DNA of 64,000 nt from JAOXRU01 sp965247735 (GCA_965247735.1 CBDFHN010000002.1:1-64000), one strand, 5' to 3'; counted from the first letter of the stretch, positions 7,980 through 17,335 are shown. Numbers and translations are program-made. The notes: generated from the letters alone by a model not told the origin.

Positions 7980-9368
7980 CACAGCCATCCGAAAGTTTTT
8001 CAGATAAGACATAAAAACCTTATGAACCACGATTATCTGGCTCAATATTGAGATTTACATGGAAAATAAGTCTATCTTGAAAGGTAGATTTTCTTGTGGT
8101 TTTCCTCTTATTTTCTTTGCTCCTTCTCCTACCTGATTGCAGACATAGTCAAGGGTGAGAAAAAATGACAGACAAATCCTTATTTTCTCTACGAAATTGG
8201 AAAAGGCATGATTCTTCTTGGCAATAGTCCTGACGATGAGCTGAAGCAATAAATAGGTTGTCAATGCAATGTATATCTGTGATTTTACAGCATTTTCGCT
8301 TGTTCCGACAAAGGTTTTGATCTGAAGGTTCTGTTTGATTGCTTTAAAGAATAACACGATGTCCCATCGTTTTTTGTAAAGGTCAGCAATGGTTCTGGCT
8401 TTCCAATCTAGTTGGTTGGTAATGATTTCTATAACCTTGTTTTCATCAGGCTTGTAAACATGAACCAATCGCAGTTCTACTTGGTTGATTCCTGTTTGAA
8501 CAGCTTTCTTGCTAGTGAGTCTTATAATTTCATCCTTCAAAATGTCTTGGTCACTATTTTGAGGAAGTTCCAATTCTCGCACAGTCTCGAATACCGTATT
8601 GGTTTTTATGCGAGTAACAAAAACATTCTCTGCTCTTATTCTTTGCAACATTAGAAGAAAATTAAAATAAGCCCTATCCTCAACCACTATGGTACCTTTT
8701 GAAAAGACCAGTTGTTCAAGTCCATAGCGATCATGTAGTTTGGCAGGAGTGATGTTTACTACATCCGGTATCATCATTGTATCGTCCCAACAGGTGTGTA
8801 TTTTGATTCCTCCTTTTGCTGTCCGAAACTTTGCCCAGTCAAACATGGATAAGCATAGACTAATAACGGAGCTGTCTATTAGTTTTATACTGCGGTCTTT
8901 GATTTCTTTGATAATATGGGATTCATGACGTTTTGATAATAGGTGCGTATAATGTGTTAATAAACCTTTATACAGGCTCTCGAACACCTTATAGTTCTGG
9001 TTCTTATTACCGTCACTCATGATAGATGTTGCTGGACTCTGAGAAAGACCTAAACTTGAGATAAAGGTTTCACTAACCCCAATACCAGTAGAAATATCAC
9101 TTAAAGTGTAACACTTATTCAGCTGTCCGAAAGTTAGTGCTACAAATTGATCGTAAGCTTTATATCGGCTACAGCCTTTGTCACTTTTATGCTGTGCGGT
9201 ACTGCGAGAAAAAATCCACCTAGGTACTAAATCTAGAATTTGGCGAAGTAGTGGAGTATTTGTATTTTTAGTACGCTTGTAGAGTCCCATAAAATGTATT
9301 TAAAGTTCGCAAACCAAAAATACGGGATTCTCAGGCTATTTTAAATTTGCAACTTTCGGATAGTTGTG
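7980..9368 (-). mobile_element. IS4-family insertion sequence with target duplication
   Basis: Terminal inverted repeats are visible: CACAGCCATCCGAAAG at the left and, on the other strand, CACAACTATCCGAAAG at the right (two mismatches). The flanks carry a duplication TTTTTGATA(C) at 7971-7980 and 9369-9378, so the target repeat is 9-10 bp, depending on where one shared C is assigned. That fits the IS4 family. One transposase gene fills the element on the minus strand. The perfect duplication points to a fairly recent insertion into decayed IS200/IS1595 DNA. Confidence 0.92.
8055..9290 (-). CDS. IS4-family DDE transposase, catalytic Glu replaced by Val
   Basis: A 411-residue full-length transposase beginning 'MGLYKRTKNTNTP', a typical N-terminal DUF4372-type region, followed by the DDE catalytic domain. 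The first Asp is in 'IKLIDSS' (Asp139) and the second in 'VVEDRAYF' (Asp205). The IS4 signature Y-(2)-R-(3)-E-(6)-K is present as 'YKKRWDIVLFFKAIK', but the Glu position is Val312 (codon GTG, complement at 8355-8357). A GAG-to-GTG change would explain it. The enzyme would cut and join DNA at the element ends; without the Glu it should be inactive, so this copy could move only if helped by another copy. Otherwise uninterrupted. Confidence 0.92.
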   Translation of the reverse strand: MGLYKRTKNTNTPLLRQILDLVPRWIFSRSTAQHKSDKGCSRYKAYDQFVALTFGQLNKCYTLSDISTGIGVSETFISSLGLSQSPATSIMSDGNKNQNYKVFESLYKGLLTHYTHLLSKRHESHIIKEIKDRSIKLIDSSVISLCLSMFDWAKFRTAKGGIKIHTCWDDTMMIPDVVNITPAKLHDRYGLEQLVFSKGTIVVEDRAYFNFLLMLQRIRAENVFVTRIKTNTVFETVRELELPQNSDQDILKDEIIRLTSKKAVQTGINQVELRLVHVYKPDENKVIEIITNQLDWKARTIADLYKKRWDIVLFFKAIKQNLQIKTFVGTSENAVKSQIYIALTTYLLLQLIVRTIAKKNHAFSNFVEKIRICLSFFLTLDYVCNQVGEGAKKIRGKPQENLPFKIDLFSM

Positions 9369-9394
9369 TTTTTGATACTAATAAAAAAGTACTT

Positions 9395-9650
9395 TTTTAT
9401 CTCTAAACTTTTTCCTTTGAAAAAGTGTGTTAGCGAAGATAGATCCGACGTGAACAGATATGTTACATTCTCTATAAAAATTGTCACGAAATTGACAAGC
9501 AGTATGATCACATCTTATTACTTATAGCTCTTTTCATACTTAATTGAAACTTAGCATTCATTCATTGTAATCTTCAACAGTTTTGAACCAAGAGGAGAAC
9601 TCTAGAAGATTCTTACCATTTAAGACACACATAAATATACATTTTATCAT
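9395..9650 (-). pseudogene. Decayed 5' part of an IS1595-family transposase
   Basis: Base-by-base comparison shows clear similarity to 17990-18255, the N-terminal zinc-ribbon part of the IS1595-type transposase. Shared stretches include 'gaaaaagtgt.ttag', 'gacaagc.ttatgat.acatct' and 'gagaactctagaag.tt'. All frames are broken and the catalytic part is absent. The region between the IS4 element and the first conjugation gene contains nothing else recognisable. Confidence 0.7.
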
Positions 9651-9749
9651 TATGACTATCAATCTCTTATGTATTTGTCTAAAATGTTTCAATTTAAAAT
9701 TAGGGGATTTCTCATAATAATGGCTCTTAATTATTAAATAACAAAAAAT

Positions 9750-10001
9750 ATGATGTATTTAATACTTTTACCGCAAGAACTTGCGACTCAATTAGAAACT
9801 TGGGGAGAAACAATAAGAACAATTTTAAATATTATTACTGCTATTTTTGCTATTATTGGAGGTTTTTTAGTCTTCTTTCAGTATATGCAAGGAAATGATC
9901 AAGCACAAAAGAATTTTATAAAATTTGTAATTGGTTTAGCTATTGTGGGTTTAGTAAATTTAATTGTTGGCTTTTTTCTTCCAGATGCTACTACATTTTA
10001 A
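9750..10001 (+). CDS. traE: Conjugative transfer protein TraE/VirB2-like pilin (DUF4134 type)
   Basis: An 83-residue protein with two hydrophobic helices: residues about 28-46 ('IITAIFAIIGGFLVFFQYM' region) and 58-79. A short polar loop with Gly-Asn-Asp lies between them. Size, two-helix layout and position at the head of the transfer operon match the TraE/DUF4134 proteins of Bacteroidetes conjugative elements, which resemble VirB2 pilin subunits in the inner membrane. It probably supplies the pilus or channel subunit. About 195 bases separate it from the next gene, so it may be made as its own abundant message. Assignment rests on size, topology and context, since the primary sequence is simple. 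Confidence 0.7.
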   Translation: MMYLILLPQELATQLETWGETIRTILNIITAIFAIIGGFLVFFQYMQGNDQAQKNFIKFVIGLAIVGLVNLIVGFFLPDATTF

Positions 10002-10196
10002 AAATGAAAACTGTAAATAAAAAATAGCGGAGTACAATAATGAAGTTATTAGAGCTATAACTTAAAGGTGTTTTACATGTGTAATGTATCAAGAGCTATA
10101 ATTTAATTCTTGATACAAATTTTAATCAAAAAAAATCTTGAGGTATTTACAATACTGTTTTTACAAACTTTAGAGAATTGTTTTACAAATTAGAAT

Positions 10197-10802
10197 ATGA
10201 GAAAAATATTAAAAATAGATGCTTTATTGAAATTTTCAAAAACCATAACTCTTGTTTCTTTAGGTATTTCTCTTTTATCTGTTTTTGCAAGTTTATCCTA
10301 TGTCTTTTATTTTAACAAAAAACTAATAAAAGAAAAAATTTATATGCTAGATAGAAATGGAGATGCATTTACTGCCAAAATAATAAAAGATGAATTGATG
10401 TACCGTGAACCTGAAATTAACAGTCATTTAAAAAAATTTCATGAATATTTTTTTAATCTAGATCAATATAATTATGTTAAAAACATTGAAAAATCATTAG
10501 AATTAATAGACGAAAGTGGTAAAGACTATTATTTAACACTGTTAAATCAAGGGTGGTATAATTCATTAAAAATGAATAACTTAAAACAGAAAATAGAAAT
10601 AGATTCTATACTTGTAAATGTAAATAAATACCCATATTCAGCTTCGCTTTTCGGAAAAACAACAGTATTCGGTGAGGGGAGAGAGAGAGAAGAAAAAATA
10701 ATAAAGATCCATTGCATACTTTATGACGTGGCAAGAACAAGAAACAACCCACATGGATTATTAATTAGTGATTACGAAATTTTATATCATGGAGAGAAAT
10801 AA
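10197..10802 (+). CDS. traK: Conjugative transfer protein TraK (VirB8-like)
   Basis: A 201-residue bitopic inner-membrane protein: a short cytoplasmic start, one membrane helix at about residues 19-40, and a periplasmic domain. Family hallmarks of Bacteroidetes TraK are readable: the 'PEINSHLKKFHEYFFNLD' block, 'ALxLIDESGK'-like sequence ('SLELIDESGKDYY'), 'YPY' and 'NNPHGLLI' near the end. VirB8-type proteins are assembly hubs of type IV secretion channels. The last 14 bases overlap the start of traM, indicating translational coupling. Confidence 0.9.
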   Translation: MRKILKIDALLKFSKTITLVSLGISLLSVFASLSYVFYFNKKLIKEKIYMLDRNGDAFTAKIIKDELMYREPEINSHLKKFHEYFFNLDQYNYVKNIEKSLELIDESGKDYYLTLLNQGWYNSLKMNNLKQKIEIDSILVNVNKYPYSASLFGKTTVFGEGREREEKIIKIHCILYDVARTRNNPHGLLISDYEILYHGEK

Positions 10803-11970
10803 ACAAATAATAGTAGCTTTTGTGTTTATAACTTGTCTTTCTTGTTTAGTTGGATATATTTACATGTCATTTTTTAATGACTCGAAAGAAGAAGAAAAAA
10901 CGAAGATTGAATTTGAAGTACCAGAAATTTTAAATAAAAAAAAATCTAATAAAACAAAAATTGAATATTACAATAGCCAAATTGAGTCTAAAAATATATC
11001 CGATGGTATTTTATTAGAAAAAAAAGAACCTAGTAAAGATACTTTTAAATTTAAAGTAACGGAGAATAGTCAAAATATATTTTTTGAAGAAGAAAAATCA
11101 GAAAAAGTTTTAATGAACTCATATAAAAAAGATTATCAAAATAATTTCACAAAAGAAAAGATTATAGAAGAAAGTTCTGATCAAATCCAAAGTGAAGAAA
11201 GCTTAAGTAAGTTATTAGATATTATGGAATCAAATTCTGAGTATATGAATAACCTTGGAAAAGAAACATCAACTTCTTATAAATTAAAACAAGAGAACAA
11301 ATCAACTAGAGACGATATAATTGAAATTATTAAAAGCATTCCTGAACAAGAAAAGATTACCTCTGACAGAAATATTTACAGAGAAGTTCTAAAGGAAAAA
11401 AAATATTTTGAGAATGCTTTTTTTGGAATTTCAAAAAATAAAAAAGCTTTTACAGGAGCAATTTCTGATGCTAGGCCCTTAAAAAAAGAATTATTTAATG
11501 CAGAGGTATATACTAACCAAGTTATAAGTAATGGAGGACTCGTAATGATTCATTTATTAGAAGATCTATTTTTTGAAGAAGATATTATTCTACCAAAAAG
11601 CACTGTATTATACGGAATTGCAGAGTTCTCACCAACAAGGATGTTTATAAAAGTAAGTCCAAATATATTAAAAAACAAAAAGAGATTACCGCACCCAATA
11701 ATCATCTATGACTTTGACGGGTTTGAAGGAGTTTTTATGCAAATAAACTCAATAGGATCTATTCCTGTAGAAACTGCAAGAGAGCTAACAGAATTAGTAA
11801 AAGAAAGTTATAAATCTTCAAATCCAATTACTGGAAATTCTGGTGTAGTTCCTTTAAAAGAAGCAGCAACAGTAATTGGCTCAGAAAAAATACTAAAACA
11901 TCTAAATCGATTAAAACTAAAAATTTTTGGTGGATATAAGATATGGCTATCAATCTCAGAAGATAAATAA
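10789..11970 (+). CDS. traM: Conjugative transfer protein TraM (VirB10-like)
   Basis: I place the start at the ATG at 10789, which gives 'MERNKQIIVAF' and a membrane helix right at the N-terminus (residues 7-24); an ATG 21 bases upstream is also in frame. A long, Lys/Glu-rich, low-complexity segment (residues 30-220) spans the periplasm. A conserved C-terminal beta-domain carries TraM hallmarks: 'GGLVMIHLLEDLFFEEDIILPK', then 'LYGIAEFSPTRMFIKVS' and 'YDFDGFEGVFM'. VirB10/TraM links inner and outer membranes of the transfer channel. Overlaps traK by 14 bases and is 8 bases from traN. Confidence 0.9.
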   Translation: MERNKQIIVAFVFITCLSCLVGYIYMSFFNDSKEEEKTKIEFEVPEILNKKKSNKTKIEYYNSQIESKNISDGILLEKKEPSKDTFKFKVTENSQNIFFEEEKSEKVLMNSYKKDYQNNFTKEKIIEESSDQIQSEESLSKLLDIMESNSEYMNNLGKETSTSYKLKQENKSTRDDIIEIIKSIPEQEKITSDRNIYREVLKEKKYFENAFFGISKNKKAFTGAISDARPLKKELFNAEVYTNQVISNGGLVMIHLLEDLFFEEDIILPKSTVLYGIAEFSPTRMFIKVSPNILKNKKRLPHPIIIYDFDGFEGVFMQINSIGSIPVETARELTELVKESYKSSNPITGNSGVVPLKEAATVIGSEKILKHLNRLKLKIFGGYKIWLSISEDK

Positions 11971-11978
11971 TAAAACAT

Positions 11979-12824
11979 ATGAATTACATTAAAAAAAATT
12001 ATACTTTCATCTTTTTAATTAGTTTTACATCTATTGTAAATAACATTTATTCACAGAATAGTGTGGCTTACGGACATGCATGTATTGATGTATCTGATAA
12101 GCTAACTACTCATTTAATTTTTGAAGATGATATTGATTATATAGATATAGGAGCTGTTGAATTTTCTGTTGGTAAACTAAAAAACATAGTTAAAATAAAA
12201 TATAATGGCTTAGAAGGATGGGATATTAATAAAAGAACTAATTTAACAGTAGTTACTAAAAGTGGTCTTTATTATTCTTTATGGGTTTATTATAAAAAAA
12301 AACCCACAATAAAAACATATGTATACAAACCTGAAGATTCTTACAAACTGGACTCTTTTGATATTCTAAATAAGAAAAAATTATTCATAAAACACTGCAA
12401 TTACTTATCGCATAGAAATTCTAACATTATTAAAGAGTTTTCCAATCATAAAATGAAATACCAAATTAATGGAATATTTTATAAGAATGACAAGATTATT
12501 TTAAGATTAAAAATAGAAAACCAATCTAAAATAAATTTTACCACAGATTCTATAAGATTTTGGTTAACTACGAAAAGAAAATTCAATATTCTTAAGTCAT
12601 TAAAAAAGGCAGAAGCCATTCAATACAATGAAAAAAACGCACGTTTTGTTTGTAACAATACTAAAGATATTTCAGCAGAATCAAGTCAGACTATTTTATT
12701 TGGGTTCGATAGATTTGTACCAACTGACCAAGAAACTTTAGAAATTAGAATTACAGAAAATAATTCTGGTGGAAGAAGGGGAAAGATAGTTTTAGATATT
12801 AAAGATTTTCTATTTAGAGATTGA
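11979..12824 (+). CDS. traN: Conjugative transfer protein TraN (VirB9-like)
   Basis: A 281-residue exported protein with a signal peptide (residues 1-25, ending 'NIYSQ'). The N-terminal domain has the VirB9/TraN pattern: 'TTHLIFEDDIDYIDIG', 'LKNIVKIKY' and 'TNLTVVTKSGLYYSLWVYY'. The C-terminal half is a beta-domain with 'LRLKIENQSKINF' and an Arg/Gly-rich end. TraN forms the outer-membrane-proximal part of the channel with TraM. A 16-bp perfect inverted repeat overlaps the last codons. Confidence 0.88.
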   Translation: MNYIKKNYTFIFLISFTSIVNNIYSQNSVAYGHACIDVSDKLTTHLIFEDDIDYIDIGAVEFSVGKLKNIVKIKYNGLEGWDINKRTNLTVVTKSGLYYSLWVYYKKKPTIKTYVYKPEDSYKLDSFDILNKKKLFIKHCNYLSHRNSNIIKEFSNHKMKYQINGIFYKNDKIILRLKIENQSKINFTTDSIRFWLTTKRKFNILKSLKKAEAIQYNEKNARFVCNNTKDISAESSQTILFGFDRFVPTDQETLEIRITENNSGGRRGKIVLDIKDFLFRD

Positions 12825-12849
12825 ATCAATTTTTAAATAGAAAATCTTT
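12801..12849 (+). terminator. 16-bp perfect inverted repeat at the end of traN
   Basis: AAAGATTTTCTATTTA (12801-12816) pairs perfectly with TAAATAGAAAATCTTT (12834-12849) across a 17-base loop. The left arm is inside the traN coding sequence. No T-run follows, so complete termination is doubtful. An RNA processing or stabilising hairpin that lowers expression of downstream genes is the simplest reading. Confidence 0.5.
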
Positions 12850-12887
12850 CCGATAAACAATACAATAGAAATTTAATCTAAAGAGAA

Positions 12888-13340
12888 ATGAAAAACATTT
12901 TATCCTTTTATTTATTTTTAACAATAGGAATCCCTCTAGTTAGGTCTCAAACTCCAGATGTAGCTATTAGTTATGTATTAAGAGAAATACAAATACAACT
13001 AGCTAAAGAATACAATAAAGAACTTTCTAAAAGTCTGCCCAAGTTCACCGAATACTCTATAGAAAATACTGTTTTTCACAAAGCTACAAAAACTGGATCT
13101 AACAGACCAAGCTCTTTCTTTTATACATTCCCAAATAATCCATGCATTACAAAGTGGGGTCCTCTTAAATTAAGTAGATGTCGAATGAAAATTGCTCTTC
13201 TAAGACGCGCTGATAGATTAGCTAGGGCAATTCCTTTAACGCCTACTACATACTCTTCAACTAGTGCTGTAAAAAATAGAATAATGGTTAAAACAAATTC
13301 AATACTAAAAGAAATAAATAAAGAATTACTAAATTACTAA
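12888..13340 (+). CDS. Small exported protein in transfer operon, unknown
   Basis: A 150-residue protein with a clear signal peptide (residues 1-20, 'LVRSQ'). The mature part is helical and rather basic, with two Cys residues (in 'NPCITKWG' and 'SRCRMK') that could form a disulfide. It lies between traN and traG. I do not recognise a family. By position it could fill a role such as a minor pilus component or periplasmic accessory. It shares size class, export signal and helical character with four other unknown proteins at 19.1-21.5 kb, though I see no clear sequence identity. Confidence 0.8.
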   Translation: MKNILSFYLFLTIGIPLVRSQTPDVAISYVLREIQIQLAKEYNKELSKSLPKFTEYSIENTVFHKATKTGSNRPSSFFYTFPNNPCITKWGPLKLSRCRMKIALLRRADRLARAIPLTPTTYSSTSAVKNRIMVKTNSILKEINKELLNY

Positions 13341-13352
13341 AACTTAATATTA

Positions 13353-15692
13353 ATGATTAATTTTAATTTATTTTTCCCAATTTTAACCATTGATGACGAT
13401 ATGATTGTTTCAAAAAACGGAGATATTAGTCTTGCTTTTAAAGTAGGATTATCAGAAGTTTTTTCATTGAACCAAGAAAGTTTAGATTCTATTTCTGACA
13501 TTATTAGTAACGGTCTTGAAAATTTACCAGTAGGGACTATATTTCAAAAACAAGATTATTTTTTTAAAGAAAATAAAACAAATCCAATCACAACTTCATC
13601 AGAATATCTTCCAAAATCTGATAATGCTTTTTTCTATGAAAGTCCAATTTTAAACCATGAATGCTACCTTGTTTTAACTTATGTTGTTCAAAACTCTAAG
13701 AATAACAAAAAGAAATCATCAAAAGAAAAAGAAATAAAAAACTTTATTAAAAGTTCAAAATCATTTACAAATAAGTTAAATTTATCTGATTTTTTTGAAA
13801 TTAAGAAATTAGAAGAAAAAGAAATTCTAAATCTCTTAAACTCTTATTTTTCTTTATCTAGTTTAAAACTAAACGAAAAAGAAGATTATGAAATATCCTT
13901 TGACAAGGGCTTTCGAATAAAAGACAATTTTGTCAAAGTATTTTCGATGGAAAATTGTAGTGATTTGCCCCAATCTTTTACTAGATCTAAAATTGAAAAA
14001 TCATATTCTACAGATCGAACAGATTTTTTTATTCCATTTACACATGATTACATTTTTTCAATTTCATGTAATCATCTTTATAATCAAGTTGTTTTTATTA
14101 AAGAATCGGATGAGATAAAAAAAGAAATTGAAAACAAATCAAATAAATTTAAGGGATTAAGAAGTCTTTCTCGTTTTAACAAGTTATCAAATGAAACGTT
14201 GGATGATTTTTTGGATGAAGGTGAAAAAAATAAAATAAAATATGCAAAAGTAAATTTTAGTATGTTTATATGGGATTCCCAATATAAAATTCTAGAAGAC
14301 AATGTTGATTTAGCTCGAAAAGAATTTCAAAAAGCAAAAATAAAACTTAATTATTTAACAATTTCCATAAAAGATTTTTACCAAGCAAATTGCCCTGGAA
14401 ATTGCTCAGAAATCAATATGGTTCATCAATTTATACTACCAACAGAAGCCATTAGTACATTTCTAAATCTTGAAACAACAGCAACAAAATCTACTAATGG
14501 TGTATTGTTTTGTGATGTTGTACATGAAGAACCAGTAAGAGTAGATCTATGGGATAGTCCGTTAAAAAAAGGATTAATTGTAAATAGAAATCGATTAATA
14601 TTTGGTCCTTCAGGAACAGGAAAATCATTTCTTGTAAATCATATTGTAAGTCAATATTATGAACAAGGACATCATATTATTATTATGGATATTGGAAACT
14701 CGTATAAGAAACTGTGCCTTCTTGTAGGAGGCGAATATTTAGAGTATGAAGAAGAAAATCCTTTAAAATTTAATCCATTCAATTTTGAAAAATACAGTAT
14801 TGATAAAAAAGAATTTTTAGTCTCTTTACTACTGTTTTTATGGAAAGGATCAGATAACAAACCTAGTAGAGAAGAAAAAAATGTTTTGTCAAAATATTTA
14901 GATTCGTTTTTTGAAAAAATAATTAAAGATAGCACTATACAACCTTGTTTTAATACTTTTTACGAACATATTATGGAGAGTAATGTTGAAGGAGGAGAGT
15001 TGTTTTTTAACAAAAATAGTTTTACTTTTTCTACAATCGATTTTTATAAAGGAGGAGATTATGATTTTGTTTTAAATGCTAAAGATAAAATTGATTTTTT
15101 GCATAAAAGATTTATTGTCTTTGAATTAGATAATATTAAAGATCATCCAATATTATTTCCACTAGTAATTATGTTGTTAATAGAAACAACAATGGATAAA
15201 ATAAGAAACCTTCCTGGTATTAAAAAATCAATCTTTATAGATGAATGCTGGAAACCTCTTTCACAAGGAGAAATGGTAGGTTTTATAAAGTATTTATATA
15301 AAACCATTCGTAAATTTTATGGTGAAATAGCAATTGCTACTCAAGATATTGATGATATTATCAGTACGGATGCTGGACCGGCAATGATTAATAATACAGA
15401 TACTTTTCTATTACTCTCGCATAAAAAAAAACTCTCTCTTAAAGATAAATTTTCCAAGTATCTATCCTTTACAGAATCTGATGTTTCCAAATTATATGCA
15501 ACAGATAAACAACAAGTTTTTATTAAAATGGGGAACCTTTCTAATATATATAAAGTTAAAGTTTCTCCTCAGAGGTATGCTTGTTATTCTTCTAATGGAG
15601 ATGAGAATGAAACAATTTACAAAATGTATAAAAAAACACAAAATATTAAAATGGCGTTAGAAAATTTTGTAGAGAAAAAAGAGAATCATTAA
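13353..15692 (+). CDS. traG: Conjugation system ATPase TraG (VirB4-like)
   Basis: A 779-residue cytoplasmic ATPase. The N-terminal half is the variable VirB4 domain. The motor domain starts near residue 400, with Walker A 'GPSGTGKSF' (about 417-425) and Walker B 'SIFIDECW' (about 625-632). A 'GEIAIATQDIDD' block and the late 'Q' region typical of TraG of Bacteroidetes elements follow. The length is close to the family's usual 800 or so. It powers assembly of the pilus and channel. This is the last intact gene before a nest of insertion-sequence remnants that separates it from the second half of the operon. Confidence 0.95.
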   Translation: MINFNLFFPILTIDDDMIVSKNGDISLAFKVGLSEVFSLNQESLDSISDIISNGLENLPVGTIFQKQDYFFKENKTNPITTSSEYLPKSDNAFFYESPILNHECYLVLTYVVQNSKNNKKKSSKEKEIKNFIKSSKSFTNKLNLSDFFEIKKLEEKEILNLLNSYFSLSSLKLNEKEDYEISFDKGFRIKDNFVKVFSMENCSDLPQSFTRSKIEKSYSTDRTDFFIPFTHDYIFSISCNHLYNQVVFIKESDEIKKEIENKSNKFKGLRSLSRFNKLSNETLDDFLDEGEKNKIKYAKVNFSMFIWDSQYKILEDNVDLARKEFQKAKIKLNYLTISIKDFYQANCPGNCSEINMVHQFILPTEAISTFLNLETTATKSTNGVLFCDVVHEEPVRVDLWDSPLKKGLIVNRNRLIFGPSGTGKSFLVNHIVSQYYEQGHHIIIMDIGNSYKKLCLLVGGEYLEYEEENPLKFNPFNFEKYSIDKKEFLVSLLLFLWKGSDNKPSREEKNVLSKYLDSFFEKIIKDSTIQPCFNTFYEHIMESNVEGGELFFNKNSFTFSTIDFYKGGDYDFVLNAKDKIDFLHKRFIVFELDNIKDHPILFPLVIMLLIETTMDKIRNLPGIKKSIFIDECWKPLSQGEMVGFIKYLYKTIRKFYGEIAIATQDIDDIISTDAGPAMINNTDTFLLLSHKKKLSLKDKFSKYLSFTESDVSKLYATDKQQVFIKMGNLSNIYKVKVSPQRYACYSSNGDENETIYKMYKKTQNIKMALENFVEKKENH

Positions 15693-15785
15693 TCAGTTAA
15701 AAAACACACAAATAATTAGAAAACTAAACTCCGACGATATTGCCCCCTCATTCTGGTGATGTTGACCCCTCTGTATATTTTGATC

Positions 15786-16480
15786 TTAAAAATGAGACAC
15801 TGACAAGATTACAGTTTTTTTTCTTAGACTTTTTCCTTTTAATTCTATGCGATGAAAACAGTGTGCTAATCGATCCAAAATAGCATCAGCGATGGTTGCT
15901 TCTCCTATTATTTCGTGCCAACTTACGGGTAAGTGACTCGCTATTATTGTTGTTGATTTTCCATGCCTATCCTCAATTAGTTCTATTAAATCCATTTGTT
16001 GCTGCTTGTTTTAAGTTATTCCAAAATCTTCGAGGATTAATAATCCTGATTTCGATATTTTTTCTAATAGCTTAAATACACTCTCATCAATACGCGCCAT
16101 TTTAATAATTGTAAGTAGCTTTTGAAGGTTATGATATAGCACCTTGACGCCAGTGAACACGCTCTGTAACCTAAGGTCGAAACTGTAAAACTTTTGCCAC
16201 AGCCAGTAGATCCTTTTATAAGTATCGACTCTCCGTTTTTAATGTAGCTTCCTGTAGCAAGTTCGGTAACTTGTGATTTATTCAGTTCTCTGGATGACCC
16301 AAAGTTTAACTCTTCTATAGTAGCAGTGTTTCTAAGCTTAGCGGAGCGTTTTAAGCGCTCAAAACGCCTGTTTTCACGATCTACCTGTTCAGCTTGCAAT
16401 AGTATCTCTAAGCCTTCTGATAGAGGTAAATCATGATGTTCGCGTGTTTCTTTTAATGCCTCCCATTGGATTGATATTCC
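15786..16480 (-). pseudogene. Broken istB (IS21 helper ATPase)
   Basis: Minus-strand fragments reconstruct an IstB protein. An N-terminal 'NQFNQLRLLGI' stretch upstream of 16400 is followed by 'LLQAEQVDRENRRFERLKRSA' (split here by annotation of the frame), then Walker A 'KGSTGCGKS', then a frameshift. A segment 'LLILEDFG' and, after a stop, 'MDLIELIEDRHGKST' follow, with a C-terminal 'TIADAILDRLAHCFHRIELKG'-like end. At least one frameshift (near 16110) and one stop (near 16015) prevent function. IstB is the AAA+ helper of IS21 transposition. Confidence 0.8.
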
Positions 16481-16527
16481 TAATAATCGTAGTTGATTAA
16501 ATTGATTTGTCTCAAATGTAGTTCAAA

Positions 16528-17090
16528 CTATGCACTTTAGTGCATTTCGCTTTAGCTTCTAAAAAAACCTACCTTTGTTTTATGACAGATCAAAGGGTAA
16601 ATGGACATACAGTTTCAAGGTTGACAGTTGATATAGTTTGGAGTACAAAATACAGATATTCTGTATTAGAAGGAGATATTAAAAAATCATGTAGAACAAT
16701 ATTAATACAAATATGCGATGCTGAAGGAGTTAATATTTTAAAAGGAGTTGTAAGCAAAGATCATATTCACATGCATTTAGAGTATCGTCCATCACAAGAT
16801 ATTAGTAACTTAGTTAAGAAGCTAAAAGGGAGGAGTTCAAGAAAATTACAGCAAGATTATCCAAAGCTTAAAAAGCGATATTGGGGGCGTCATTTCTAGG
16901 CAATAGGATTTGGATGTTGGAGTACAGGTAATATTACAGATAAAATGGTGAATGATTATTTGGAGCATCATCGTAAATCGGATAATGACACGGACAATTT
17001 TATAATTGAGTAATCACGTATTGATTGCGTACTGCTGACTTTAGTCAGATTTTAAAACCTATGGTACTTTAGTCCATAGTGGTTTAGTTT
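16528..17090 (+). mobile_element. IS200/IS605-family element with hairpin ends
   Basis: Left hairpin ATGCACTTTAGTGCAT (16530-16545). Right-end hairpins CTGACTTTAGTCAG (17035-17048) and CTATGG-N9-CCATAG (17059-17079). All three share the core ACTTTAGT, as expected for subterminal hairpins recognised by one TnpA. The single transposase gene between them has one nonsense codon. There are no target duplications, which also fits this single-strand transposing family. It sits inside the IS21 remnant. Confidence 0.8.
16582..17013 (+). pseudogene. IS200-type transposase with one internal stop
   Basis: Starting at the ATG at 16582, the 143-codon frame encodes an IS200-type Y1 transposase: 'VDIVWSTKYRYSVLEG', the HUH motif in 'DHIHMHLEYRP' and 'GRSSRKLQQ'. 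At 16897-16899 a TAG stands where the family has Trp ('RHF-W-AIGFGCWSTGNITD'). The frame then continues to the natural TAA at 17011-17013 through 'MVNDYLEHH', which probably holds the catalytic Tyr. A single TGG-to-TAG change has therefore removed the catalytic end. Length and hairpin ends are otherwise intact. Confidence 0.88.
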
Positions 17091-17335
17091 CAATGTTGTT
17101 CATTTTTATTTAAAATTTAGTAGTTATACATTTAAAGGGTCGACTTTGATCCAGAATAATTAATCCATTATTTTTAGAGGAGTCAACATACGTCAGAACG
17201 TCAGTATGTAATTATACCTTTTTTTGAGCCCTGATAGAGGGGTCAGCTTAGTCCAGAATATCCAGCAACTCCTCAAGGATGTTTTTCATACCATATAACC
17301 TTACTTGTTTTAGAGAATTATGAAAATAAATAAAT

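Larger units (their letters stand above)
15738..17265 (-). mobile_element. IS21-family remnant with nested IS200 insertion
   Basis: Several end-type repeats fit a pattern close to GGGGTCA(A/G)C(A/T)T..(N)CAGAAT. One is on the minus strand at about 15738-15768; three are on the plus strand, near 17139-17163, 17177-17200 and 17234-17258. Multiple repeats at each end are characteristic of IS21. The enclosed istB is broken and istA is missing. An IS200-type element lies inside, next to the lost start of istB. Confidence 0.6.

Noticed and set aside
15986..16120. A possible separate small ATPase gene on the minus strand
   Set aside because: The pieces align as one broken istB of IS21 rather than independent genes.
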